5,480 bases of DNA from an uncultured Mycoplasmatota bacterium (GCA_948437815.1 CAOJKG010000060.1:1-5480); one strand, 5' to 3'. Shown: positions 1 to 5,176, numbered from the stretch's first letter. The notes: generated from the sequence alone by a model not told the origin. Translations and numbers: made by a program.

Positions 1-343
1 ATTTCTCCTTACCTCTAAATTCTACATGTGGGAATATAAAATCTAAATCTCTATTCTCATATGTACTTATAGCTATATGTAATTCATTATTATCTAATTT
101 AGAATCCCCTAAACTTACTGAAGATGAAAATAATGAACTATTAGAGAATTCTATAGAGTATTTATTTTTATATTTTTCTAACATTTTCTTTACTTCTTTA
201 TCTAGAGATTTTTTATCAACTGTACCATTTTCATCTTTCAAGTTTTCTATTATTTTTCTTAGTTCTCTATTCATTTTATTAATTAAAGGTAACTTTTTCT
301 GTTTAATAGAGGGACTTGTTATAATAGGAATATCTTCATTCAT
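1..343 (-). CDS. Hypothetical protein, N-terminal part (runs off left edge)
   Basis: This is an open frame of 114 complete codons from ATG 343-341, with no stop before the window edge, so the C-terminus is missing. The start is well supported by AGGAAGGAG 8 nt upstream, placed in the 18-nt gap after the stop of the 42-aa gene. I do not recognise the protein. The first part (MNEDIPIITSPS) looks flexible. Residues about 15-65 are lysine/glutamate-rich and probably helical (RELRKIIENLKDE, then KEVKKMLEKYKNKY). From about residue 63 the sequence looks more like beta strands (YSIEFSNSSLFSSSVSLG, then ELHIAIST). No signal peptide or membrane segment is visible in the part present. It is the fourth gene of the block starting with the transglycosylase and is presumably co-transcribed with it. 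The reading frame is firm; the function is unknown. Confidence 0.8.
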   Translation of the reverse strand, partial: MNEDIPIITSPSIKQKKLPLINKMNRELRKIIENLKDENGTVDKKSLDKEVKKMLEKYKNKYSIEFSNSSLFSSSVSLGDSKLDNNELHIAISTYENRDLDFIFPHVEFRGKEK

Positions 344-361
344 GAGATCAACTCCTTCCTG

Positions 362-490
362 CTAATATCTACCCATTAGAAATTCATACCAATATTCTTC
401 TTCATCTGCACATCTATCACATAAACCTAAATTGTCACGATGTTCTTCAATACTAATTCTTAATCCACATTCTTCACAATATCTCATCAT
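362..490 (-). CDS. 42-aa mini zinc-ribbon protein
   Basis: A small 42-residue ORF starts MMRYCEECGLRI and ends FLMGRY. It has four cysteines, C5-x2-C8 and C24-x2-C27, separated by 15 residues, as in a zinc ribbon or zinc knuckle. The tail after the second pair is acidic and aromatic (DEEEYWYEF). The protein is little more than the metal-binding module, so it probably binds a protein or nucleic acid partner; that is an inference from size. Two consecutive ATGs occur at 490-488 and 487-485. The SD AAGGAG sits 5 nt from the first and 8 nt from the second, so the second may be the real start (41 aa). The SD overlaps the end of the 69-aa gene, whose stop lies 2 nt upstream. The C-x2-C-x15-C-x2-C spacing is the same as in the 151-aa protein at 2987-3442. 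Confidence 0.8.
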   Translation of the reverse strand: MMRYCEECGLRISIEEHRDNLGLCDRCADEEEYWYEFLMGRY

Positions 491-492
491 GT

Positions 493-702
493 TTACTCCT
501 TTTCAAATTTAAACCTTAAATTTATATCTGGTGTAGTTAATAATACTAGTTCTTTTCCATAATCTTTGTTATAAATAAACCTAGAGATGATATTTTTGAT
601 TTTTGATTTAGATTCATTTAATAATTTCATTGCTTCTTGTTCTTGTTTTTCATTATATGCTAATCTTTTTATTTCTTTTTCTATATCTTCATAATTTATC
701 AT
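493..702 (-). CDS. 69-aa hypothetical protein
   Basis: The protein starts MINYEDIEKEIKRL and ends at TAA 495-493. I chose ATG 702-700 because AAGGATGG lies at 710-717, 7 nt upstream, and because this start begins 1 nt after the stop of the transglycosylase gene (TAAA-ATG). A longer in-frame ORF to 756 exists but would overlap the transglycosylase by 53 nt and has no better SD. Residues about 4-42 are rich in E, K, Q and A and look like one or two amphipathic helices. The C-terminal third (ELVLLTTPDINLRFKFEKE) looks like beta strands. There is no signal peptide, membrane segment or metal site. It probably acts in the cytoplasm and is co-expressed with the transglycosylase. I do not recognise the family and assign no function. 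Confidence 0.8.
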   Translation of the reverse strand: MINYEDIEKEIKRLAYNEKQEQEAMKLLNESKSKIKNIISRFIYNKDYGKELVLLTTPDINLRFKFEKE

Positions 703-703
703 T

Positions 704-1600
704 TTAATACCATCCTTTTTGTTGAGAGTGTGACCAAGCATTACTTGGATTTCCATATCTATTTTTAATATATTTTAAACCCCATCTAATTTGTGCTTGA
801 GGATCATTTATATTTCCTTCAGAAGCTATCTTACTAGCAGGTAAAGATTGGGGAATACCAAAAGCTCCTGAAGATTTATTTCTAGCTGCTGGATTCCATC
901 CGCTTTCTCTATTCCATAACTTTACTAAACATTGAAAATCATTTTCTGACCATCCATAATTATTACATAGTTGTTTAGCGTATGCTTGATATTCTGCTTT
1001 AGATCCAGTAACTTTTGTAGTTGTTTGAGTATTTGCTGATTGTCTAGGTGTAGTACTACCTCTTGATGTTACTGAAACTTTATTTAGTTTTTCTCTTAAT
1101 TCCTTAGTTTGATTTTGTTGTTCTTCTGTTTGTTTTTGTAATTCATTTAATCTTTCTTCTATTTTCTTATTATATTCATCTAATTCTGTTTGTTTTTGTG
1201 TATCTAATTCTTTATCTGTTGTTATTTGATCTTCTAATTGATCTATTTTGCTAGTTGTATTATTTAATAACTTATATCCTGTATGTACTGTAAAAATTAA
1301 AAATATAAGTATTAAAATTGAAATAAAATTATTTGCTATATATTTTAGTGTAGGTTTAATAGTTTTTGGTAAAGATTTAATTAATCTAAGTAATAAGTCT
1401 AATACTATTACAATTGGTGTTACTATAATTACTAATATAATTTTAATCCAAGCAGGTAATTTTCTTATTCTTTGTTTAAATGTTAATTTTTCTTTCTTTA
1501 CTTTTAACTTACCTTTAGATCTTTTCCCTTTCTTAAATTTTAATTTGTTCTTTTTCAGGTCTGGCTCCTTTTTGTGTTTACTTTGTTTTAAAAATTTCAT
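704..1600 (-). CDS. Membrane-anchored lytic transglycosylase-like protein
   Basis: This 298-aa protein probably cleaves peptidoglycan glycan strands. Residues about 203-298 match the lysozyme-fold SLT/RPF-like domain of Gram-positive cell-wall proteins. It has an entry helix (YAKQLCNNYGWS), the block LVKLWNRESGWNPAARN with E232 as likely catalytic glutamate, then GAFGIPQSLP, QIRWGLKYIKNRYG and the closing GWY. C212 and C224 could form a disulfide. The N-terminus is unusual: residues 1-48 contain 23 Lys/Arg, followed by hydrophobic segments at about 51-73 and 92-110, a coiled coil at about 113-175 (Q/E/K-rich) and a Ser/Thr linker at 176-200. ATG 1600-1598 is supported by AAGGAGG 8 nt upstream. 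It is the first gene after the 1601-1789 promoter region. Candidate roles are a phage lysis or entry enzyme, or a wall-remodelling factor; a conjugative VirB1-like role is possible but has no support from neighbours. The domain call is firm, the role is not. Confidence 0.88.
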   Translation of the reverse strand: MKFLKQSKHKKEPDLKKNKLKFKKGKRSKGKLKVKKEKLTFKQRIRKLPAWIKIILVIIVTPIVIVLDLLLRLIKSLPKTIKPTLKYIANNFISILILIFLIFTVHTGYKLLNNTTSKIDQLEDQITTDKELDTQKQTELDEYNKKIEERLNELQKQTEEQQNQTKELREKLNKVSVTSRGSTTPRQSANTQTTTKVTGSKAEYQAYAKQLCNNYGWSENDFQCLVKLWNRESGWNPAARNKSSGAFGIPQSLPASKIASEGNINDPQAQIRWGLKYIKNRYGNPSNAWSHSQQKGWY

Positions 1601-1608
1601 TTTTAATT

Positions 1609-1615
1609 CCTCCTT
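1609..1615 (-). promoter_or_regulatory. Strong ribosome binding site of the transglycosylase gene
   Basis: AAGGAGG on the minus strand lies 8 nt before ATG 1600. It is the best match to the anti-SD consensus in this window. Confidence 0.85.
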
Positions 1616-1631
1616 CGTTCCTTTACAATAT

Positions 1632-1645
1632 TTTTCTTAAGAAAA
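1632..1645. repeat. 14-bp perfect palindrome in the leader
   Basis: TTTTCTTAAGAAAA reads the same on both strands. It lies 5 to 18 nt downstream of the predicted transcription start (about 1650), where a repressor could bind. As RNA it could form only a weak 5-bp hairpin. Confidence 0.5.
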
Positions 1646-1647
1646 TT

Positions 1648-1669
1648 TATAGTATCAATATATACTATA
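1648..1669. repeat. 8-bp-arm inverted repeat covering the -10 box
   Basis: TATAGTAT at 1648-1655 and ATACTATA at 1662-1669 are perfect inverted arms around the 6-bp spacer CAATAT. The repeat spans the predicted -10 hexamer (1657-1662) and start site, where a dimeric repressor operator is commonly found. The arms are AT-only apart from one G:C pair, so chance symmetry is not excluded. Confidence 0.5.
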
Positions 1670-1685
1670 TTTTCAAATTTGTAAA
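1657..1685 (-). promoter_or_regulatory. Predicted sigma-A-type promoter for the transglycosylase block
   Basis: On the minus strand TTTACA (1685-1680) and TATATT (1662-1657) are separated by exactly 17 bp. Each hexamer is a 5/6 match to TTGACA or TATAAT. The DNA upstream of the -35 (1686-1723) consists of A- and T-tracts, as in an UP element. Transcription would start near 1650, giving a leader of about 50 nt. This is the only sizeable gap between genes in the window, which supports it, although such hexamers are common by chance in DNA this AT-rich. Confidence 0.6.
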
Positions 1686-1700
1686 GGATCTTTTGAAAAT

Positions 1701-1720
1701 TTTTATAAAATTTTATAAAA
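1701..1720. repeat. Tandem TTTTATAAAA repeat
   Basis: Two adjacent identical copies of TTTTATAAAA occur at 1701-1710 and 1711-1720, each self-complementary. They lie between the terminator hairpin and the -35 box. They could add to the U-rich terminator tail, act as an UP element, or mean nothing in such AT-rich DNA. Confidence 0.6.
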
Positions 1721-1723
1721 TAA

Positions 1724-1765
1724 TAAATGCAGATCTTTCTTATCTAATAGAAATACCTGCATTTA
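1724..1765 (-). terminator. Probable rho-independent terminator of the upstream block
   Basis: A 9-bp perfect stem, TAAATGCAG (1724-1732) with CTGCATTTA (1757-1765), is followed after mismatches by an inner 5-bp stem, TTTCT (1736-1740) with AGAAA (1749-1753), and an 8-nt loop. On the minus-strand transcript the hairpin begins 24 nt after the stop of the 254-aa gene and is followed by a U-rich tract (UUAUUUUAU). It sits between that stop and the next promoter, as expected. The stem is modest in G+C. A T-run also follows on the plus strand (1767-1775), so it could work both ways, but no plus-strand gene needs it. Confidence 0.65.
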
Positions 1766-1789
1766 ATTATTTTTCATTATTAGTTTATT

Positions 1790-2554
1790 CTAGTCAACTA
1801 GGAAGCTATAAAATATATTTTCCCAAAATAACCAGAATAAAAACCCTCCTATTATAATACCTACTATAAAAATTATCATAACTACTGTTGTCCAAGTAAT
1901 ACCCCAAGGTCTTACCACTTCTTCTAAAGATTGATTATAAAAGTTTTTAATCATTTCTTTTTTATAATTACAAGTCATCGTAATATTCCAAGACTTTGGT
2001 ATTATTTCATAATTATATCTAGTATCATTATTTATATAATAGTAACTTCCACTTTTATTATGGGTAAAATCCTCTCCGATATTTTTATAATTTTGTCTTG
2101 TATATGAATAAGGTACATTGTAAATTGAAAAAGATTGTCCTAATAAAGTTACTGTATTAGTCTTCAGCTCCTCTGTTCCTCTTCTTTCCCATTCCCAGAC
2201 AGTTTTAGTTCTAGTATGAGTATCACCATCACTATCAGTATATGTTTCTGTTTTTATATGAGATTCATAACAATATCTAGTTCTTTTAATACCAGCAAAT
2301 GATTGATTTAATTCAGGAAAAGTAACTTCTTCATTAGATACTACAGTACCTGATATTAGAAATTCTTCTAATTTATTATTTATTGCATATTCTAATGATT
2401 GCTTATCTGTAACTCTCATTAAATCTGAATAATGTCTATTTCTTTCTATTATTGAATTTTTTATAGCAGTAAATAACCAATAAATGCAAAAACATAATAA
2501 AACAACTAAAAGAACCACTAATGTAGTTCTCAGCTTAACTCTCCAACTAATCAT
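1790..2554 (-). CDS. Hypothetical membrane protein with two terminal helices and a beta-rich central domain
   Basis: The protein has 254 residues. Hydrophobic helices lie at about 11-29 (LVVLLVVLLCFCIYWLF) and 219-244 (VVMIIFIVGIIIGGFLFWLF). The basic N-terminus (R5, K7, R9) suggests both ends are cytoplasmic and the roughly 190-residue middle is outside. The middle is polar and tyrosine-rich. It has a candidate beta hairpin, RTRYCYESHIKTETY then VWEWERRG, whose turn carries D107-x-D109-G-D111, reminiscent of a calcium-binding loop. The layout recalls GIDE/BAM or TMEM43-type proteins, but I see no decisive motif. I chose ATG 2554-2552 because AAGGATGG precedes it by 5 nt; the ATG at 2563 has AAGG directly abutting it, which is too close. 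The chosen start overlaps the preceding gene by 8 nt (ATGATTAG). It is the last gene of its block, followed by a terminator. Function unknown. Confidence 0.8.
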   Translation of the reverse strand: MISWRVKLRTTLVVLLVVLLCFCIYWLFTAIKNSIIERNRHYSDLMRVTDKQSLEYAINNKLEEFLISGTVVSNEEVTFPELNQSFAGIKRTRYCYESHIKTETYTDSDGDTHTRTKTVWEWERRGTEELKTNTVTLLGQSFSIYNVPYSYTRQNYKNIGEDFTHNKSGSYYYINNDTRYNYEIIPKSWNITMTCNYKKEMIKNFYNQSLEEVVRPWGITWTTVVMIIFIVGIIIGGFLFWLFWENIFYSFLVD

Positions 2555-2981
2555 TTTTACCATCCTTACTAACTTTTAAAATACTAGTTTTTTCTTTTAC
2601 CTCAAAAGTCTGATACTTATTTGAGTATTCATCTTCATCATTCCAAGGTAAATAAAATTGAACTGTTTTTGATTTTCTTTTATAAACTAACTCAATAGAT
2701 ACTACGTCATTTACATTTTTAATTCTATCAAATAAATTAATATCTTTATTAATACATTCTTCATTAAATCTCGGAAAATTATTTAACAAGAAATCATTAG
2801 AAATCTCTAAATAGTCTAATCTACAATTACTAAAATTTAGTAATCCATTTAATATACTATAATCTAATCTATTATTAAAATTACTAATAGAAAACCTATG
2901 TATATACTTAATAGGGATAACACAATATTCACAATTTTCAAATACTAATTCAATTTGCTTTGGTTTTAATTTTTTAATCAA
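2547..2981 (-). CDS. 144-aa hypothetical protein, probable TTG start
   Basis: The protein begins (M)IKKLKPKQIELVF and ends ILKVSKDGKND. I chose TTG 2981-2979 because GAGGTGAT (2986-2993), an excellent SD, lies directly upstream at normal spacing and incorporates the TGA stop of the preceding gene. The more distal ATG at 3002 has no recognisable SD and would overlap that gene by 16 nt. Visible features are strand-like segments around IELVFENCEYCVIPIKYI and VVSIELVYKRKSKTVQFYL, an acidic stretch WNDEDEYSNKYQ near residues 113-124, and five cysteines. Only the pair in CEYC (C17, C20) is closely spaced, so a zinc site is not supported. The FENCE-x-C-x-IP opening, a later D-x-x-SIE strand pair and an N-x-x-Q near the end remind me of small unknown proteins in Firmicutes phages, but I cannot confirm that. 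No function assigned. Confidence 0.78.
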   Translation of the reverse strand: MIKKLKPKQIELVFENCEYCVIPIKYIHRFSISNFNNRLDYSILNGLLNFSNCRLDYLEISNDFLLNNFPRFNEECINKDINLFDRIKNVNDVVSIELVYKRKSKTVQFYLPWNDEDEYSNKYQTFEVKEKTSILKVSKDGKND

Positions 2982-2985
2982 ATAT

Positions 2986-2993
2986 ATCACCTC
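2986..2993 (-). promoter_or_regulatory. SD sequence that fixes the TTG start at 2981
   Basis: GAGGTGAT on the minus strand is an 8-nt match to the standard SD (complement of the 16S rRNA 3' end). GAGG is 8 nt from TTG 2981. The TGA inside it is the stop of the upstream gene, so termination and re-initiation are closely linked. Confidence 0.75.
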
Positions 2994-3442
2994 TTCCAAC
3001 ATATTCTAATTTCTATATCTTCAACTCTTTTAAAAGTTCTCCAACATACTTTTTCATTTTGTAATTCATTATCTGTTTTTAAATCTTCATAACATTTCTT
3101 ACAAAATCCAAACTCTTTATCCCAAGGGATCTCTTGTAATTTCTTACCACATCTTTCACATACATTATCATGTATAGACTGATTAAACTTAAACTGTTCT
3201 CTATCTTTCTTTGTTCCAACTATTAAACACCTATGATTATTATAATCAGATTCTCGATATAAACCCCCAAACTGTATTGCTAAATCTGCATCATCTTGTA
3301 TTTGTCTTATTTCATTCCTCCAGGGTAATAGTTTACGTTTACCAATAGCTTGAAATAAAAGATGTCTACTAATTGAATCAAATAAATCATTATGCTCTTT
3401 CATAAAATCTCTTTTTAAAGTTAAATCTACTGTATTTTTCAT
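2987..3442 (-). CDS. 151-aa protein with a four-cysteine zinc-ribbon motif
   Basis: The protein starts MKNTVDLTLKRDFMKEH and ends RIEV-like in DIEIRICWKR. A four-cysteine module, C95-x2-C98 and C114-x2-C117 with 15 residues between pairs (VCERCGKKL, then FCKKCYEDL), looks like a zinc ribbon. It is preceded by a region of about 90 residues with predicted helices and basic patches (QAIGKRKLLPWRNEIRQI). Extra cysteines at 72, 133 and 148 fall outside the motif. Such ribbons bind nucleic acid or proteins; which applies here is not visible. ATG 3442-3440 starts 1 nt after the preceding stop, with AAAAGG 8 nt upstream. The stop is TGA, embedded in the next gene's SD. The module spacing equals that of the 42-aa protein at 362-490, although the sequences otherwise differ. 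The frame and ribbon are well supported; the role is unknown. Confidence 0.82.
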   Translation of the reverse strand: MKNTVDLTLKRDFMKEHNDLFDSISRHLLFQAIGKRKLLPWRNEIRQIQDDADLAIQFGGLYRESDYNNHRCLIVGTKKDREQFKFNQSIHDNVCERCGKKLQEIPWDKEFGFCKKCYEDLKTDNELQNEKVCWRTFKRVEDIEIRICWKR

Positions 3443-3443
3443 A

Positions 3444-4169
3444 CTAATTACCTTTTATAACGTTTAATACTTTAGTTACAAAACCAAATTTATGTTTTTT
3501 CTTTGCTTCTAATGTTACAGTAAATACATCTTCTGTTTTAGTTTCTTGTAACCTATTTAACTGATTTATTAACTCATCTTTATCTTCAGGAATAGATATT
3601 TCTTTTACTATCTCTTTATTAGTTTGAGATACCAACTTATCTAAGGTTAAATCACAATATTCATCTATCCAGTCTCCAAGATAATAAAATCTTTGACACA
3701 TAGCATCATTTTTTCTATCTATAAAAGCTCCAAATAATATTGGATCTCTTTCTTTATTTACCTCTTCAGTTAATTCTTTAGTATAATCTGTAAATAATAC
3801 ATATAACTCATCAAAAATATCTTTAGTCTTTTCTATTGTTTCAATTAGCTCATCTGGTATTTCTCTTGGATAATTTTTTAATTCAATAATCTTAACTACA
3901 TCTTTTGCTATATTATCTATATAATTTTCTATATCTTCTTTATAAATAAATTTAGTAATACCTAGATCAATTATTTCTTTTTCTTTTAATAATGATTTAA
4001 TATGAAAAGCTAACTTTTTAGCTGATTTCATTTGACCAGTTTTCTTGTACTTCTCTAGTAACTCAGTAGAGATTGAATAAAGCTTATTTATATCTTTATC
4101 ATTAATCTCATTTACTTTTTCTTTTACAGATTTAAAATATTCATAAGGTGATAATTCTTTTTCATCCAT
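3444..4169 (-). CDS. 241-aa acidic, largely helical hypothetical protein
   Basis: The protein starts MDEKELSPYEYFKSVKEK and ends VLNVIKGN. It looks mostly alpha-helical and soluble: long charged segments run over residues about 5-65 (KKTGQMKSAKKLAFHIKSL at 42-60) and 78-140. There is then a compact block rich in aromatic and acidic residues: RDPILFG at 141-147 and RFYYLGDWIDEYCDLTLDKL at 160-179. The tail from about 194 is charged, ending with a basic patch (EAKKKHKFGF). There is no signal peptide, membrane segment or recognisable catalytic motif. ATG 4169-4167 starts 1 nt after the stop of the 97-aa gene, with AGAAGG 8 nt upstream. The central block has the look of a conserved core, but I cannot name the family. 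The coupled position suggests it works with its neighbours; that is an inference. Confidence 0.82.
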   Translation of the reverse strand: MDEKELSPYEYFKSVKEKVNEINDKDINKLYSISTELLEKYKKTGQMKSAKKLAFHIKSLLKEKEIIDLGITKFIYKEDIENYIDNIAKDVVKIIELKNYPREIPDELIETIEKTKDIFDELYVLFTDYTKELTEEVNKERDPILFGAFIDRKNDAMCQRFYYLGDWIDEYCDLTLDKLVSQTNKEIVKEISIPEDKDELINQLNRLQETKTEDVFTVTLEAKKKHKFGFVTKVLNVIKGN

Positions 4170-4170
4170 A

Positions 4171-4464
4171 TTATTTACCTTCTTTCATTAACTTAATTAT
4201 TATAATATTAAAATGCCCTATATGACAAGTTATCTTAGTAGGCATAAATAGAGCATAAACTTTAGATCTTTTATTTATTTTAAAAGGAAAAGAATACCCT
4301 ACTTTTAATATAACACTATTAGTATTATCTAATTCTAAATCATAAGTAGGATATTTCTTTATTTTATTTCTAAGACTTTTATCTATTATTAAATATTTAT
4401 AATCATTTACTGTTTCTATTTTACCAGAATAAGATTTTTGTTTTCTCAACAAATTAAACTTCAA
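4171..4464 (-). CDS. 97-aa hypothetical protein, TTG start
   Basis: The protein begins (M)KFNLLRKQKSYSG and ends IIIIKLMKEGK. It is basic and looks mostly beta-stranded, with strand-like stretches YKYLIIDKSL, SVILKVGYSF, KVYALFM and FNIIIIKLM. Possible turns fall at LDNTN and FKINKRSK. No membrane helix, cysteine pair or signal peptide is present. The start is unusual. The frame has no ATG before residue 74. TTG 4464-4462 is preceded by AGGAG (4477-4481), 12 nt away, longer than normal. ATA four codons' span closer (6 nt from the SD) or the later TTGs at codons 5 and 6 are alternatives. The first 11 nt overlap the end of the upstream gene. A stop in frame (TAG) just before the SD limits any extension. 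Function unknown; confidence in the frame comes from its exact fit between neighbours. Confidence 0.72.
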   Translation of the reverse strand: MKFNLLRKQKSYSGKIETVNDYKYLIIDKSLRNKIKKYPTYDLELDNTNSVILKVGYSFPFKINKRSKVYALFMPTKITCHIGHFNIIIIKLMKEGK

Positions 4465-5176
4465 TACTATGATTTTCTCCTATCCTTTTTCTTCTTAATA
4501 ATTTTTTATCATCTAATATAGGGTTACTTATAGCAACTTCTATTCTAGCTTTTAAGATATCAGATAACTGTTGATATGCTTCATCTTCAGTCTTAAACTC
4601 ATCAGTCTCTACTCCAAAAGTTCTCTCATGAATTTTAATATTCTGGCTTTTCATATTTTGTACAGTAACTAAATCTAGATGAAATCCATTTAAAAATTCA
4701 TATTCATACTCATCATCTTTATATTTGCTTACTGAAGATTTAATTACTTCTTGATACTTAGTAGATTCAGGATTTTCAATCATACTATTATACTTAATCT
4801 TAACCCCATCTAATAAATTATATAAATCAAAAAAGTCTATTTTAAATACTTGTTCTCCTAATTCAAAAACAACAAAATTTATATTCGCATCTACATCAAA
4901 CATTCTACTTATTTTTATATTAGGATTCTTCTTGTTATGTAATGTTCCATCTATTTCTCTATGAATAAAAGAATACATTTCTTCTTTAGAGTAAATAACT
5001 ACTAACCTACTATCATATTTTTTATTTTTATAAGTAACCATGTTAGGAGTAATATTTAATAACTTTTTCATAAATTTATCAAATAGTTTAGTAAATCCAG
5101 TTAATTCTCTAGCTACTACATAATCATCTGATTCTATTGCTAAATTTATCTGATATTGTGAAGGATTCTTAATCAT
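4454..5176 (-). CDS. 240-aa hypothetical protein
   Basis: The protein starts MIKNPSQYQINLAIESDDY and ends RRKRIGENHSIEV. It is a soluble alpha/beta-looking protein with no signal peptide, membrane segment or metal-binding cysteines; it appears to have no cysteine at all. Residues about 45-125 are strand-rich (SRLVVIYSKEEMY, then NFVVFELGEQVFKIDFFDLYNLL). A strongly acidic and aromatic stretch KDDEYEYEF lies at 153-161, a likely helix EDEAYQQLSDILKARIEV at 197-214, and a basic cluster KKLLRRKR at 224-231. The basic C-terminus may contact nucleic acid, but this is speculative. ATG 5176-5174 has GAGG 7 nt upstream and overlaps the preceding stop by 8 nt (ATGATTAA); its own end overlaps the 97-aa gene by 11 nt. 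I do not recognise the family. Confidence 0.82.
   Translation of the reverse strand: MIKNPSQYQINLAIESDDYVVARELTGFTKLFDKFMKKLLNITPNMVTYKNKKYDSRLVVIYSKEEMYSFIHREIDGTLHNKKNPNIKISRMFDVDANINFVVFELGEQVFKIDFFDLYNLLDGVKIKYNSMIENPESTKYQEVIKSSVSKYKDDEYEYEFLNGFHLDLVTVQNMKSQNIKIHERTFGVETDEFKTEDEAYQQLSDILKARIEVAISNPILDDKKLLRRKRIGENHSIEV

Larger units (their letters stand above)
1619..1688. repeat. 10-bp inverted repeat flanking the promoter
   Basis: TCCTTTACAA at 1619-1628 and TTGTAAAGGA at 1679-1688 are perfect inverted copies, with centres 60 bp apart. The right arm contains the -35 hexamer (TTTACA on the minus strand); the left arm lies just upstream of the transglycosylase SD. The repeat encloses two further palindromes. 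A regulator binding both arms is possible, but in such AT-rich DNA chance is a real alternative. Confidence 0.5.

Noticed and set aside
703..756. Longer start (ATG 756) for the 69-aa gene
   Set aside because: It would overlap the conserved end of the transglycosylase by 53 nt, while ATG 702 has an SD at proper spacing and follows the previous stop by 1 nt.
704..1600. VirB1-like conjugation transglycosylase
   Set aside because: No other secretion or conjugation gene (ATPase, coupling protein, relaxase) is visible in the window, so the name is not justified.
1248..1640. A 130-aa plus-strand ORF rich in Phe, Leu, Ile and Asn
   Set aside because: It is the antisense of the lysine-rich and membrane part of the transglycosylase gene (AAA/AAG read backwards gives Phe/Leu) and runs into its promoter region. 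It has no credible SD, and all other genes are on the minus strand.
1641..1678. Alternative promoter TTGAAA with TATAAA
   Set aside because: The spacing is 19 bp; the TTTACA/TATATT pair has 17 bp and a better position.
2555..2563. ATG at 2563 as start of the 254-aa membrane protein
   Set aside because: The AAGG sequence touches this ATG with no spacing; the same SD is ideally placed for ATG 2554.
2547..2981. Zinc site from CEYC in the 144-aa protein
   Set aside because: There is no second C-x2-C or His pair at suitable distance; the other cysteines are isolated.
2547..3442. Possible TGA-as-tryptophan code
   Set aside because: Tryptophans in the window are coded by TGG, and the single TGA stop at 2987-2989 fits an SD and a new start. 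Reading it as Trp would only add seven residues before a TAA.
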